DNA of 64,000 nucleotides from Pseudomonadota bacterium (GTDB lineage: Bacteria; Pseudomonadota; Alphaproteobacteria; Rhizobiales; Rhizobiaceae): assembly GCA_020161665.1 (NCBI GenBank), contig JAIUPA010000022.1:143492-207491 (forward strand), given 5' to 3'. The stretch's first letter is position 1; each line of letters begins with the position of its first letter. Positions 42,566-51,457 of this stretch are shown one piece after another. A model generated the notes under the pieces. The model was not told where the DNA came from. It worked only from the letters and a program-made list of their open reading frames with translations, and ran no database searches. The position numbers and the translations under genes were made by a program.

Positions 42566-43641
42566 GCACGCCGCTTTCGGAAAAATCAAGCTTCAGCTAT
42601 TTCACCTGGGCGTTTGCCTTTACCGCCATCGGCCTTGCGCTCGGTGCCTGGCTCGGCTGGCAGTCGACCGGCACGATCACCGGCATGGCGACGGTGTTCT
42701 TCATCTGCCTTGTGCTGGCGGTTTTGGAAATCTCGCTGTCCTTCGATAATGCCATCGTCAATGCCAACAAGCTGAAGGATATGACGCCCGAGTGGCAGCA
42801 CCGCTTTCTGACCTGGGGCATTATCATTGCCGTGTTCGGCATGCGTATTGTCTTTCCGCTGGCCATCGTTGCCATTGCCGCGCAGATCGGCCCGTGGGAA
42901 GCGCTGAAGCTTGCCGCCGCCCAGCCGGATGAATATGCCCGCATCATGACCGATGCGCATCTGCCGATTGCGGCCTTTGGCGGCACCTTCCTGATGATGG
43001 TGGGCCTCACCTACTTCTTCAACCACGAGAAGGATGTGCACTGGATTCAGTGGCTGGAGAAGACCATGTCGCGCGCCGCGACCATCAAGGGCGTGGAAAT
43101 CGGCATCGTTCTGTTGCTCGTCGTTCTGTTCTCCAACCTGCTCGAAGGACAGGATGCCGTCACCTTCATGACGTCGGCCATCTACGGCCTTGTCACCTTC
43201 ATCGCGGTGGAAGTGATCGGCGGACTGCTCGATCTTTCACAGAAAGCCATCGTCGAGGCGGGTGCCAAGGGTGGCCTTGGGGCCTTCCTCTATCTTGAAG
43301 TGCTCGACGCCTCGTTCTCCTTCGATGGTGTGATCGGAGCTTTTGCACTGACGCAGAACCTTTTCATCATCGCTATCGGCCTCGGCATCGGCGCCATGTA
43401 TGTGCGCTCGATGACCATCATGCTGGTGGAAAAGGGCACGCTGGCCGAATATCGCTATCTGGAACACGGTGCTTTTTATGCGGTCCTGATCCTCTCCGTG
43501 ATCATGTATGTGCAGACGCTGACCCATATTCCGGAAGTGATCACCGGCCTTGGCGGCGCAAGCCTCATCGGCATCTCGCTGTGGGCGTCGATCCGCCACA
43601 ACGCCAAGGAAAAGGCCGAAGCGGCAGCGCTTTCAGCCTGA
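42562..43641 (+). CDS. DUF475/TerC-superfamily membrane protein
   Basis: A 359-residue protein with about nine membrane helices. It has the two inverted TerC-like motifs with acidic residues in helices: EISLSFDNAIVNANKLKDM and EVLDASFSFDGVIGAFALT. TerC proteins move metal ions such as manganese or calcium out of the cytoplasm and support folding of exported proteins; DUF475 members are presumed similar. GGGAGG precedes the ATG at 42562. A good terminator follows. Confidence 0.85.
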   Translation: MSTPLSEKSSFSYFTWAFAFTAIGLALGAWLGWQSTGTITGMATVFFICLVLAVLEISLSFDNAIVNANKLKDMTPEWQHRFLTWGIIIAVFGMRIVFPLAIVAIAAQIGPWEALKLAAAQPDEYARIMTDAHLPIAAFGGTFLMMVGLTYFFNHEKDVHWIQWLEKTMSRAATIKGVEIGIVLLLVVLFSNLLEGQDAVTFMTSAIYGLVTFIAVEVIGGLLDLSQKAIVEAGAKGGLGAFLYLEVLDASFSFDGVIGAFALTQNLFIIAIGLGIGAMYVRSMTIMLVEKGTLAEYRYLEHGAFYAVLILSVIMYVQTLTHIPEVITGLGGASLIGISLWASIRHNAKEKAEAAALSA

Positions 43642-43660
43642 TTTCATAGCCATATATCGC

Positions 43661-43696
43661 CATCCCCTGCCTTTTCGCCGCAGGGGATGGATTTTT
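43661..43696 (+). terminator. terminator after the DUF475 gene
   Basis: Stem CATCCCCTGC (43661-43670) with GCAGGGGATG (43680-43689), loop CTTTTCGCC, then GATTTTTCC. Confidence 0.9.
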
Positions 43697-43788
43697 CCTG
43701 TCCGGTCAAATTTTTCATTTGCACGGCACGCCCGGCGGATGCATCCTGCCTTTACCAAAGTCTAAGACAGCAGGCGGACATCCCTATC

Positions 43789-45042
43789 ATGACAGCAGAT
43801 GCACTGGTTCTCGGAGCCGGAATCATTGGCGTTTCAACGGCCTTGCAATTGGCCATGCGCGGCAAATCGGTCGTTCTCGTCGACCGGCGCGAACCGGGGC
43901 TTGAGACCTCCTATGGCAATGCGGGCCTGATCCAGCGCGAGGGCATTTACCCTTACGCTTTCCCGCAGGGCATCGACACACTGTTTCGCTATGCCAAAAA
44001 TGACCAGATCGACGCGCGTTTCCACTGGAGCGCCCTGCCCTTCGTCGCGCCTTTTCTCGCCCGCTACTGGTGGAACTCCAACCCGACGCGCCACAATGTC
44101 ATTGCCCGCCACTACGCGCCGCTGATCGAGCATTCGGTGAGCGAGCATGACACGCTGATCGCCGCCGCCGGGGCCGAGCATCTGATTGCCCGCGCCGGGT
44201 GGAAGGAAGCCTATCGCACGGCCCAGCGCCGCGATGAGGATTACAAGGCCGCCGAAAAGCTGCAGCGCGAATATGGCCTGCATTTCGAAACCTTGTCAGC
44301 CGAGGACCTCAAGGCCGCCGAGCCGGATCTGGCGCCGGTGTTCTGCGGTGGTCTGAAATGGACGGACCCGACCTCGGTCACCGACCCGCGCGGTCTGACG
44401 ATGGCCTATGTCGAGCACTTCAAGGCACTGGGCGGCAAGGTGATGACGGGTGACGCGGCAAGCCTCGCCGTTGGCCCGACCGGCAAGGGCTGGCAGGTGC
44501 TGACGACGGAAGGTCCGGTTCAAGCCGAACAGGCGGTGCTCGCCACCGGCCCGTGGTCCGGCGACCTGACGGCACGGCTTGGCTACAGCTTCCCGCTGGG
44601 CGTCAAACGCGGCTACCACATGCATTATGCCAGCGAGGCGGGCACCAAGCTCAACGGCTGGACCATGGACGCCGAACGCGGCTATTTCCTCGCACCGATG
44701 GCCAAGGGCATTCGCCTGACGACCGGGGCGGAGTTCGCGTTGCGCGATGCGCCGAAGACGCCGGTGCAGCTTGAAAAGGCCGAGCGCATCGCCCGCTCGA
44801 TCTTCCCGCTCACCGAACGGCTGGACCCGGAACCATGGATGGGGGCGCGTCCCTGCACGCCCGACATGATCCCCGTCATCGGCAAGGCACCGCGCCACGA
44901 GGGCCTGTGGTTTGCCTTTGGCCACGCCCATCACGGCCTGACTCTGGGGCCGATTACCGGCCGCGTTCTGGCGGAAGCCATGTATGGCGAAACCCCGCTC
45001 ATCGACATCACGCCGTTCCGCGCCGAGCGTTTCCAGCCGTAA
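43789..45042 (+). CDS. FAD-dependent D-amino acid dehydrogenase-like oxidoreductase
   Basis: A 417-residue DAO-fold flavoprotein with the N-terminal FAD motif VLGAGIIGVSTALQLAMRGK and the DadA-like segments ETSYGNAGLIQREGIYPYAF and MGARPCTPDMIPVIGKAPRH. It likely deaminates D-amino acids and feeds electrons to the respiratory chain. No alanine racemase partner is adjacent, so substrate is open. The ATG at 43789 leads directly into the Rossmann motif. Confidence 0.82.
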   Translation: MTADALVLGAGIIGVSTALQLAMRGKSVVLVDRREPGLETSYGNAGLIQREGIYPYAFPQGIDTLFRYAKNDQIDARFHWSALPFVAPFLARYWWNSNPTRHNVIARHYAPLIEHSVSEHDTLIAAAGAEHLIARAGWKEAYRTAQRRDEDYKAAEKLQREYGLHFETLSAEDLKAAEPDLAPVFCGGLKWTDPTSVTDPRGLTMAYVEHFKALGGKVMTGDAASLAVGPTGKGWQVLTTEGPVQAEQAVLATGPWSGDLTARLGYSFPLGVKRGYHMHYASEAGTKLNGWTMDAERGYFLAPMAKGIRLTTGAEFALRDAPKTPVQLEKAERIARSIFPLTERLDPEPWMGARPCTPDMIPVIGKAPRHEGLWFAFGHAHHGLTLGPITGRVLAEAMYGETPLIDITPFRAERFQP

Positions 45043-45317
45043 GGTTTTGCCAGGGGTGGTTGCTTTCATGGCGTAGATGGGGCAATCTTGCCCCATAAAC
45101 AGGCTGTCTCTTCGTTTTGAACGCATGTTTCAGACGGCCATAAGGGGAACTGCACCATGCCACGCTTTCTGACCTTTTGCGGGGAAACGGGCGAAGATTA
45201 GCTGTTTTGCTCGCCAGCGGCGGGCATCCGTCATGACCTTGCACGGCGCTTCCGCGACCGATGCTTGATCGCGTCATGCGACGGTCCGCCATGATCGGAA
45301 ACAGCTATCGGTGCATT

Positions 45318-46676
45318 ATGGATATTGCAAAACAAGCCAAAGATTTTTTTGACCAGAACCCTGACATTGAAGTTCTCGAAGCCTTCGTCATCGACGTGAA
45401 TGGCGTGCCGCGCGGCAAGTGGATTCCGCGCGAACGGGCCATCGAGGTTCTGACCAAGGGCATGGCCATTCCCCGCTCGGTCTATGCGCTGGACGTATGG
45501 GGCCGCGACGTGAATGCCGCGGGCCTTGCCGAAGGAACCGGCGACCCGGACGGCATCTGCTATCCGGTGATCGAGACGCTGGCGCGCGTGCCGTGGCTTG
45601 CGCGCCCCACCGCGCAGGTGATGCTGAGCATGCGCGAACCGGACGGCACGAACTTTTATGCCGACCCGCGCAACCTCTTGAAGCAGGTGCTTGACCGCTA
45701 CCGCACCGCCGGGCTGACGCCGGTGGTCGCGACCGAGCTGGAATTCTATCTGATCGACCCGGTGCGTTCGGCGCTCGACCCGGTGCGTCCGCCCAATACG
45801 CGCGAAGGGCGCTGGCATACGGGCCAGACGCAGGTGCTTTCGATTTCCGAATTGCAGGATTTCGAGACGGTGTTCCACGATATTTCGACCGCCTGCCGGG
45901 CGCAGAACGTGGCCGCCGATACGACGCTGCGCGAAAACGGCCCCGGCCAGTATGAAATCAACCTCAACCATGTGCCGGATGCGTTGCGCGCCGCCGATTA
46001 CGCCCTTCTTTTGAAGCGTATCGTCAAGGGTGTGGCGCGTCGTCACGGCTTTGACGCCACCTTCATGGCCAAGCCCTACGGCACGCAGGCCGGAAGCGGC
46101 ATGCATGTCCACTTCTCCATGCTGGATGAGGCGGGCAACAACATCTATGCGGGCGAAAACGGCCCTTCCGAAGCGCTGATGCATTCGGTGGGCGGGCTTC
46201 TTGCCAACATGGCGTCGAGCATGGCGGTGTTTGCGCCGCATGCCAATTCGTTCAGGCGTCTCAGGCCTTCGGAACATGCGCCGACCTATGCCTCCTGGGG
46301 CTTTGACAACCGCTCGGCCGCCGTGCGCGTCATCACCGCCTCGAAGCCTGCCACGCGCATTGAACATCGCGTCGCGGGCGCTGACACCAACCCCTATATC
46401 GTGCTGGCGATGATCCTTTCGGCAGCCCTTGCGGGCATGAAGGAAAAGACCAAGCCCGGCGGTGCCGTCAGCGGCGACGCGCATGATACCAGCCATGAGG
46501 CACTGCCGACCAACTGGGATCAGGCGGTGCAGAACTTCGCGCGCTCGAGCTTTGCCTATGCGGCGCTCGGGCCGAAGTATCGCTCGCTTTATGCGGCGTG
46601 CAAACGGCAGGAAATTGCCGAATTCTCGCTGCGCGTAACCGACGTCGAGTACGACGCCTATATCCGAACGGTGTAA
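45318..46676 (+). CDS. glutamine synthetase family protein (PuuA-like)
   Basis: A 452-residue class I glutamine synthetase relative. Beta-grasp and catalytic segments are VIDVNGVPRGKWIPR, VVATELEFYLID, NGPGQYEINLNHVPDALRAA, GSGMHVHFSM and RIEHRVAGADTNPY. The adenylylation site region of GlnA is not evident. Pairing with a PuuB-like oxidase two bases downstream points to gamma-glutamylation of putrescine or another amine. The ATG at 45318 is chosen; 45291 is in frame. The 275-base gap upstream has a stem-loop (ATGGGGCA/TGCCCCAT, 45077-45096) and no supported gene. Confidence 0.85.
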   Translation: MDIAKQAKDFFDQNPDIEVLEAFVIDVNGVPRGKWIPRERAIEVLTKGMAIPRSVYALDVWGRDVNAAGLAEGTGDPDGICYPVIETLARVPWLARPTAQVMLSMREPDGTNFYADPRNLLKQVLDRYRTAGLTPVVATELEFYLIDPVRSALDPVRPPNTREGRWHTGQTQVLSISELQDFETVFHDISTACRAQNVAADTTLRENGPGQYEINLNHVPDALRAADYALLLKRIVKGVARRHGFDATFMAKPYGTQAGSGMHVHFSMLDEAGNNIYAGENGPSEALMHSVGGLLANMASSMAVFAPHANSFRRLRPSEHAPTYASWGFDNRSAAVRVITASKPATRIEHRVAGADTNPYIVLAMILSAALAGMKEKTKPGGAVSGDAHDTSHEALPTNWDQAVQNFARSSFAYAALGPKYRSLYAACKRQEIAEFSLRVTDVEYDAYIRTV

Positions 46677-46678
46677 TC

Positions 46679-47983
46679 ATGACCGCACAGATTTCTTCAC
46701 CTAACAATCCCGGCCACGCCGCCACCTGGTATGCCTGGTCGGCCAATGACAAGACCATTCGCCCGACGCTCGAAGGTGAGCATGAGGCCGATATTTGCGT
46801 GATCGGCGCAGGCTTCACCGGCCTTTCCGCCGCGCTGACGCTGGCTGAAAAGGGCTATTCCGTCATCGTGCTCGAAGGCGAGCGCATCGGCTTTGGCGCT
46901 TCGGGGCGCAATGGCGGGCAGATCGTCAACGGTTACAGCCGCGACATCGGCACGATTTCGCGCCGCTATGGGCCGGAAAAGGCCGCAAAGCTTGGGGCCA
47001 TGTCGCTTGAGGGCGGCAACATCATCCGCGAACGCGTGGAGAAATACGGCATCAACTGCGACCTGCGCCATGGCGGCTTCTTTGCCGCCTTTACCGACAA
47101 GCAGATCCGCGAGATGGCGGACCACAAGGCAACCTGGGAAAAGCACGGCCATACCGGGCTTGAAATGGTCTCCAAGGCCGAGGTCAGCCGCTATGTGACG
47201 TCTGATCGCTATGCGGGCGGCATGATCGACACGCTGGGCGGACACATTCACCCGCTGAACTATGTGCTGGGCGAGGCTGCCGCCATCGAATCGATGGGCG
47301 GTCGCATTTTCGAAAACAGCCGCGTTCTCTCCGTCGATACGGGGGTGTCCCCCTCGGTTCGCACCGCCAAGGGCAAGGTGACGGCGAAGTATGTGCTGGT
47401 CTGCGGCAATGCCTATCTGGGCGATACGCTGCCGGCCATCAGCGAACGCATGATGCCGGTCTCCAGTCAGGTGCTGACCACGGAACCGCTCGACGCGGCG
47501 ATGCTCGAAAACCTGCTGCCTGCCGATTACTGCGTGGAAGACGCCAACTACGTGCTCGATTACTATCGCCGCACCGCCGACAACCGCCTGCTTTACGGCG
47601 GCGGCATCGGTTATGGCGGGCGTGATCCGAGCGACATTGTCGCCTATATCCGCCCCAACCTTCTGAAAACCTTCCCGCAGCTCGCCAATGTGAAGATCGA
47701 CTTTGCCTGGAGCGGCAATTTCGCGCTGACGCTGTCGCGCATCCCGCATATCGGCAAGCTTTCCGACGGTGTCTATTTCTCGCACGGGGACAGCGGCCAT
47801 GGCGTGACGACGACGCAGTTGCTGGGCAAGATCCTCGGTGAGGCGATTTCGGGCGACGCCAGCCGCTTCGATGTCTGGGCGTCGCTGCCGAACTTCCCCT
47901 TCCCCGGTGGCAAGACATTCCGCGTGCCGCTGACGGTGCTCGGTGCGTGGTGGTACGGCCTTCGCGACAAGCTCGGCGTCTAA
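46679..47983 (+). CDS. FAD-dependent gamma-glutamylputrescine oxidase-like protein
   Basis: A 434-residue PuuB/OrdL-like flavoprotein. The FAD motif is DICVIGAGFTGLSAALTLAE with GFGASGRNGGQIVNGYSRD, the His/Cys-free form of flavin attachment site seen in this group. The C-terminal part has GHGVTTTQLLGKILGEA. It probably oxidises the gamma-glutamylated amine made by the preceding gene. The gap of two bases shows an operon. Confidence 0.83.
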   Translation: MTAQISSPNNPGHAATWYAWSANDKTIRPTLEGEHEADICVIGAGFTGLSAALTLAEKGYSVIVLEGERIGFGASGRNGGQIVNGYSRDIGTISRRYGPEKAAKLGAMSLEGGNIIRERVEKYGINCDLRHGGFFAAFTDKQIREMADHKATWEKHGHTGLEMVSKAEVSRYVTSDRYAGGMIDTLGGHIHPLNYVLGEAAAIESMGGRIFENSRVLSVDTGVSPSVRTAKGKVTAKYVLVCGNAYLGDTLPAISERMMPVSSQVLTTEPLDAAMLENLLPADYCVEDANYVLDYYRRTADNRLLYGGGIGYGGRDPSDIVAYIRPNLLKTFPQLANVKIDFAWSGNFALTLSRIPHIGKLSDGVYFSHGDSGHGVTTTQLLGKILGEAISGDASRFDVWASLPNFPFPGGKTFRVPLTVLGAWWYGLRDKLGV

Positions 47984-47993
47984 ACTGTCTTTG

Positions 47994-48506
47994 TCAGGCG
48001 CGGACGGTGAGTGCCGTCTGCGCCTGAGCCAGCATATCCTCAAGCGGCAATGAGAGTTCGATGCGGACCACATCCGCCTCGCCCTCGGGACGTTCGAGCG
48101 TCGCCAACTGGCTGTCGAGCAGCGTGGTCGGCATGAAATGGCCGGGGCGCGACGACATGCGCGCGGCGAGCAACTCCCGCGATCCATCCAGCCAGAAAAA
48201 CAAAGGCGGCACGTCGAGGTTGGCGCGGAACCGATCACGGTAGACCAGACGAAGCGACGAGCAACTGGCCACGACGCTGGCGCCACTTTCCAGCTTTGCA
48301 TTCATCGCCCGGGCGATTTCATCGAGCCACGGCCAGCGGTCTTCATCGCGCAGCGGTAGGCCCGCGCTCATGCGGTCGATATTGGCTTTGGGGTGCAGCG
48401 CATCCCCTTCAAGAAAGGGGCATGACAACGCTTCGGCGAGACGGGCGGCGAGCGTAGACTTGCCGCAACCGCTCACCCCCATGACGATGATGGCGCGTTG
48501 TTTCAT
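47994..48506 (-). CDS. gntK: gluconokinase
   Basis: A 170-residue P-loop kinase: Walker A MGVSGCGKSTLAARLA, LEGDALHPKANIDRMSAGLP and CSSLRLVYRDRFR. It phosphorylates gluconate to 6-phosphogluconate. Its ATG overlaps the stop of the AbrB-type gene upstream. It converges with the PuuB-like gene at ten bases. Confidence 0.92.
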   Translation of the reverse strand: MKQRAIIVMGVSGCGKSTLAARLAEALSCPFLEGDALHPKANIDRMSAGLPLRDEDRWPWLDEIARAMNAKLESGASVVASCSSLRLVYRDRFRANLDVPPLFFWLDGSRELLAARMSSRPGHFMPTTLLDSQLATLERPEGEADVVRIELSLPLEDMLAQAQTALTVRA

Positions 48507-49558
48507 GCGTCATTCCCTTCCTGACGTTTACGTTCCCGGCTCATGGCCCATGGCATGAGGAAAGACAGGAAGATCAGCCGCAGCACATGGTGTGAACCGA
48601 CATAGGTGGCATCGACATGCATCATCACCGCCATGGCCGCCATGGTTTCCAGCCCGCCGGGTGCAAAGGCAATCAGCGCCGCGTTAAAGGGCACGCCCGT
48701 CACCCACGAGACAAGGGCGGCACTGGCGGCGGACAGGATGGTGACGACAACGGTCGTCACGCCACCGGCAATAAAGGCCGTGCGCATGGCGACAATCGAG
48801 ACGCCGGAAAAGCGCGTGCCGATCATCGATCCCAGAACGACATAGACCGGGTTCATGATGATCGTATGCACCTGCCCCGAGACGAGACCCGTGACATGGG
48901 CGATGGCCGAAACGGCAAGCCCGCCCAGCAGCAGGGCTGCGGGAAACTTCCAGCGGGTGAAGAGCAGGCCGAGACCAAAACCAACAATCACCACGGCGGC
49001 GAGGATCGGCAGGTTCATGGCGGGGCGGATATCAAGCGGGCCGGGCGTTGCCATGCCCAGCGCCGACAGGATCGGCGGCACGGCGAGCGTCAGTGCCATG
49101 ACGCGCACGCTCTGGATCACGGCAACCATCGGCACATCGGCCTTGATATCGGCGCTGAGGCCGAGAATGAAGCTCAAGTGTCCCGGTGACGAGGCCAGAA
49201 GCGCCGTCCTGCGATCCAGGCGAAACAGGTGCTGCAACATCCACGCCGCGACATAAAGCAGGATCGCGACCGTGATCACCACCATGACGAAGCTGAAAGG
49301 CCAGCGCTTGGCGGCCACGAAGACCTCCGGCGTCACCGATGTGCCCATCGACACGCCGACAAGCAGAAAACACGCATTGCGTAGCGTGGCGGGAATGACG
49401 AGCTTCACGCCCGCAAGTCCAACCAGCATGACGGTGACCGCCGGACCAATGAGGAAAGGAGCCGGGAAGGCCAGATACCATGCGGTAGCGGCGCCGGCAG
49501 CGCCGACGAGAAGGGTGCGAAGAAGGATCAAAAGCTCTGCCGGATTCACCGCATCCAT
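48503..49558 (-). CDS. AbrB-type membrane protein
   Basis: A 351-residue membrane protein with about ten helices arranged as two similar halves. Segments such as FLLVGVSMGTSVTPEVFVAA and GGLETMAAMAVMMHVDATYV are characteristic. These proteins are often labelled AbrB transcription regulators or ammonia monooxygenase, but the topology shows a transporter-like membrane protein. Overlap with gntK hints at a link to sugar-acid use, which is an inference. Confidence 0.8.
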   Translation of the reverse strand: MDAVNPAELLILLRTLLVGAAGAATAWYLAFPAPFLIGPAVTVMLVGLAGVKLVIPATLRNACFLLVGVSMGTSVTPEVFVAAKRWPFSFVMVVITVAILLYVAAWMLQHLFRLDRRTALLASSPGHLSFILGLSADIKADVPMVAVIQSVRVMALTLAVPPILSALGMATPGPLDIRPAMNLPILAAVVIVGFGLGLLFTRWKFPAALLLGGLAVSAIAHVTGLVSGQVHTIIMNPVYVVLGSMIGTRFSGVSIVAMRTAFIAGGVTTVVVTILSAASAALVSWVTGVPFNAALIAFAPGGLETMAAMAVMMHVDATYVGSHHVLRLIFLSFLMPWAMSRERKRQEGNDA

Positions 49559-49592
49559 CCACCGGAAACCGGAAGCCCGGACGGGTTCCGCA

Positions 49593-49627
49593 ACGAAGAA
49601 AAGCCGGTCCGCGAGGGAACCGGCTTT
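49593..49627 (-). terminator. terminator after rirA
   Basis: Stem AAAGCCGGT (49600-49608) with ACCGGCTTT (49619-49627). The T-rich run TTTCTTC follows on the minus strand. It lies about 55 bases after the rirA stop. Confidence 0.75.
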
Positions 49628-49682
49628 CGATCTGTAGTCGCGGCCTTAGACTAAAGTCAAGTGCGGTGCGGGCTGCACGCCC

Positions 49683-50153
49683 TCAGGCCGGCAGCGTCTC
49701 CACAGGCGCTTCGTGGCGGGGAATGCCAAGCAGCGTGTTGATCTGCGGGCGCGACTTGACGAGATCGTCAATCGTATAGCCCATCAGCACGTTGAAAAAC
49801 GCCGTCAGCGCCTTGTGCAGCGCCGAGTTCAGGCCGCAGCTGTCGATCAGCGGGCAATCAATGTCGCCATCCTCGTCAAAGCACTCGGCCATGGCAAAGG
49901 AATCTTCCGTCACGCGCACCACGTCAAACAGCGTGATGTCCTTGGCAGCGCGGCCAAGGCGCACGCCGCCATTGCGACCGCGCACGGTTTCCACCAGTCC
50001 GGCCTTGTTGAGCGGCTGGAGGATCTTGAACAGGAAAAGTTCGGAAACACCGTAAGCCTTGGCGATTTCCGGAATGCGGCTCAAGCCGCCCGAATTCGCA
50101 GCGCAGTACATCAACATGCGCACGGCATAATTCGTTTGCTTGGTCAGGCGCAT
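49683..50153 (-). CDS. rirA: iron-responsive Rrf2 regulator RirA
   Basis: A 156-residue Rrf2 protein closely matching rhizobial RirA: MRLTKQTNYAVRMLMYCAAN, SELFLFKILQPLNKAGLVET, VRGRNGGVRLG and then EDSFAMAECF. Three cysteines (AECF, DCPLIDSC) correspond to the iron-sulfur ligands. With cluster bound it represses iron-uptake genes when iron is sufficient. The ATG at 50153 has GGAG seven bases upstream. An Irr-type palindrome lies about 50 bases before it. Confidence 0.93.
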   Translation of the reverse strand: MRLTKQTNYAVRMLMYCAANSGGLSRIPEIAKAYGVSELFLFKILQPLNKAGLVETVRGRNGGVRLGRAAKDITLFDVVRVTEDSFAMAECFDEDGDIDCPLIDSCGLNSALHKALTAFFNVLMGYTIDDLVKSRPQINTLLGIPRHEAPVETLPA

Positions 50154-50201
50154 ATCGCACTCCATGAGGCTTGGGTGGGCTATATATAGAGGCAAAGCTT
50201 G

Positions 50202-50218
50202 TTTGGAACAATTCCAAA
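50202..50218. promoter_or_regulatory. Irr-box (ICE)-like palindrome upstream of rirA
   Basis: TTTGGAA-CAA-TTCCAAA is a perfect 7-base inverted repeat with 3-base spacer. It differs from the Irr consensus I remember (TTTAGAA-YNR-TTCTAAA) by one symmetric pair of transitions and fits the spacer rule. Position near the rirA promoter suggests control of rirA by Irr, in keeping with cross-regulation described in Agrobacterium. Confidence 0.65.
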
Positions 50219-50255
50219 AAGTGAGTTTCTCACGGACATATTGTCCCTGCCTCCT

Positions 50256-51047
50256 TTATGGGGCCTGTTTCTTTCGCAAAGTCTCGACATAGGCAGCGAT
50301 TGCCTGCCGCCGCTCCTCGGTGGGGGGATGGGTGGACAGAATGCCGGGGCCTTCTCCATTGCCGAGCTTTTTCTGGATCACCTCGAAGAATCGCATCAGC
50401 GCCTGCGGGTCACGCCCGGCGGCGAGCATCAGTTCAGCGGAGCGGCTGTCGGCCTCCCGTTCAGCATCGCGCGAGTAGGAGAGCGCCAACAGGCCGCCGC
50501 CCTGGGTCAGAATATCTTCCGTGGCCGAGCCGACATCACCGGCAATCAGCATGATGAGACCCACCGTTCCGGCGGCCCGGTAAAGCTGGCGCAGGCTGTG
50601 CTTGTGTTCCACATGGCCGATTTCATGGGCGAGAACGCCGATGATCATATCATCGTCAGCGCCCGCCAGATCGACGAGTTCATCGGTGAGAACGAGCGTC
50701 CCATCCGGCAGCGCAAAGGCATTGGGACCAATGCGGCCGCCGGTGCGGAAATTGAGGTTATAGGCCGACGCACCTTCCTGTGACTGGGCCGCAACGGCTG
50801 CGAAGCCTTCGCTGATCTTCGCCTTGCGCGCCGCATCGAGCTTCGATTCGGAGAACACCACCTGATCGAGGCTTTTCAGCACACTGGACGACATGAGTTG
50901 CGGCACGGACCCAACGCGGTGGCTGATCTCGGCCTTGGACAAAGGACCTTCGGCCAGCAATTCGCCTGTCTCCGAGAAAACGCGCGCATGGCCTTCCAGA
51001 ACCTGAAGGCGGGCGGCGCGCGCCGTGCTTGGCGCGGCGGGTGCCAC
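50256..51047 (-). CDS. M48 family metallopeptidase, apparently shortened
   Basis: 263 residues from a GTG at 51047. The zinc motif HEIGH (VLAHEIGHVEHKHSLRQLY) and the later glutamate ligand region RDAEREADSRSAELM are intact. Relatives in Rhizobiales carry an N-terminal beta domain, then a membrane helix, then the peptidase. Here the beta domain end (ISHRVGSVP) runs straight into QLMSSSVLKSLDQ, so the joining part with the helix seems to be deleted in frame. The start is also unclear, since the better ATG (51063) is in a different frame. It may be a decaying gene. Confidence 0.7.
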   Translation of the reverse strand: MAPAAPSTARAARLQVLEGHARVFSETGELLAEGPLSKAEISHRVGSVPQLMSSSVLKSLDQVVFSESKLDAARKAKISEGFAAVAAQSQEGASAYNLNFRTGGRIGPNAFALPDGTLVLTDELVDLAGADDDMIIGVLAHEIGHVEHKHSLRQLYRAAGTVGLIMLIAGDVGSATEDILTQGGGLLALSYSRDAEREADSRSAELMLAAGRDPQALMRFFEVIQKKLGNGEGPGILSTHPPTEERRQAIAAYVETLRKKQAP

Positions 51048-51055
51048 TCTGACTG

Positions 51056-51395
51056 ATCGTCATGACCGCCTCGCTAGTGTCGTCATCGAGCAACTGCCGT
51101 GGGCGGAATTCATCCGTCGCTATGACCGACCGGGCATGCTCTTCTGTCTGGACCCGCCTTATTCGGGTGGCGAGAACGACTATGAGAAAGGTGTCTTTGG
51201 CCGGGATGATTATGACGCAATGGCAGAGGTCTTATCGGGCATCAAAGGCCGCTTCATCGTCTCCTTGAATGCGGTTAAAGCCATCTTCGAAACGTTTTCG
51301 AATTCCGTATTGAGGAGATGGATTGCCACTATTCGGTAAGCGGCGGTGCGGGAAAAGCGGTCAAGGAAGTGATCATCAAGGGTGGTGGTGCGTGA
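51056..51395 (+). pseudogene. DNA adenine methylase (D12 class) remnant
   Basis: Frame one reads HDRLASVVIEQLPWAEFIRR, then the catalytic motif DPPY (FCLDPPYSGGENDYEKGVF) and GIKGRFIVSLNAVKAIFETF. At about 51300 the frame shifts, and the family C-terminus continues in the next frame as FRIEEMDCHYSVSGGAGKAV, ending at 51395. The N-terminal half with the SAM-binding motif is missing. Such methylases are usually from phages or other mobile elements. It abuts the 5' end of the M48 gene on the opposite strand. Confidence 0.82.
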
Positions 51396-51457
51396 TGTTG
51401 CCCGGGAAAGAGGTAAACGGCATAATGGCCTTACATTTTAGTTTTTAGGGGCTGCCT

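Noticed and set aside
48503..49558. DNA-binding AbrB transcription regulator
   Set aside because: The protein is hydrophobic with about ten membrane helices; the AbrB name for this family is historical and does not mean it binds DNA.
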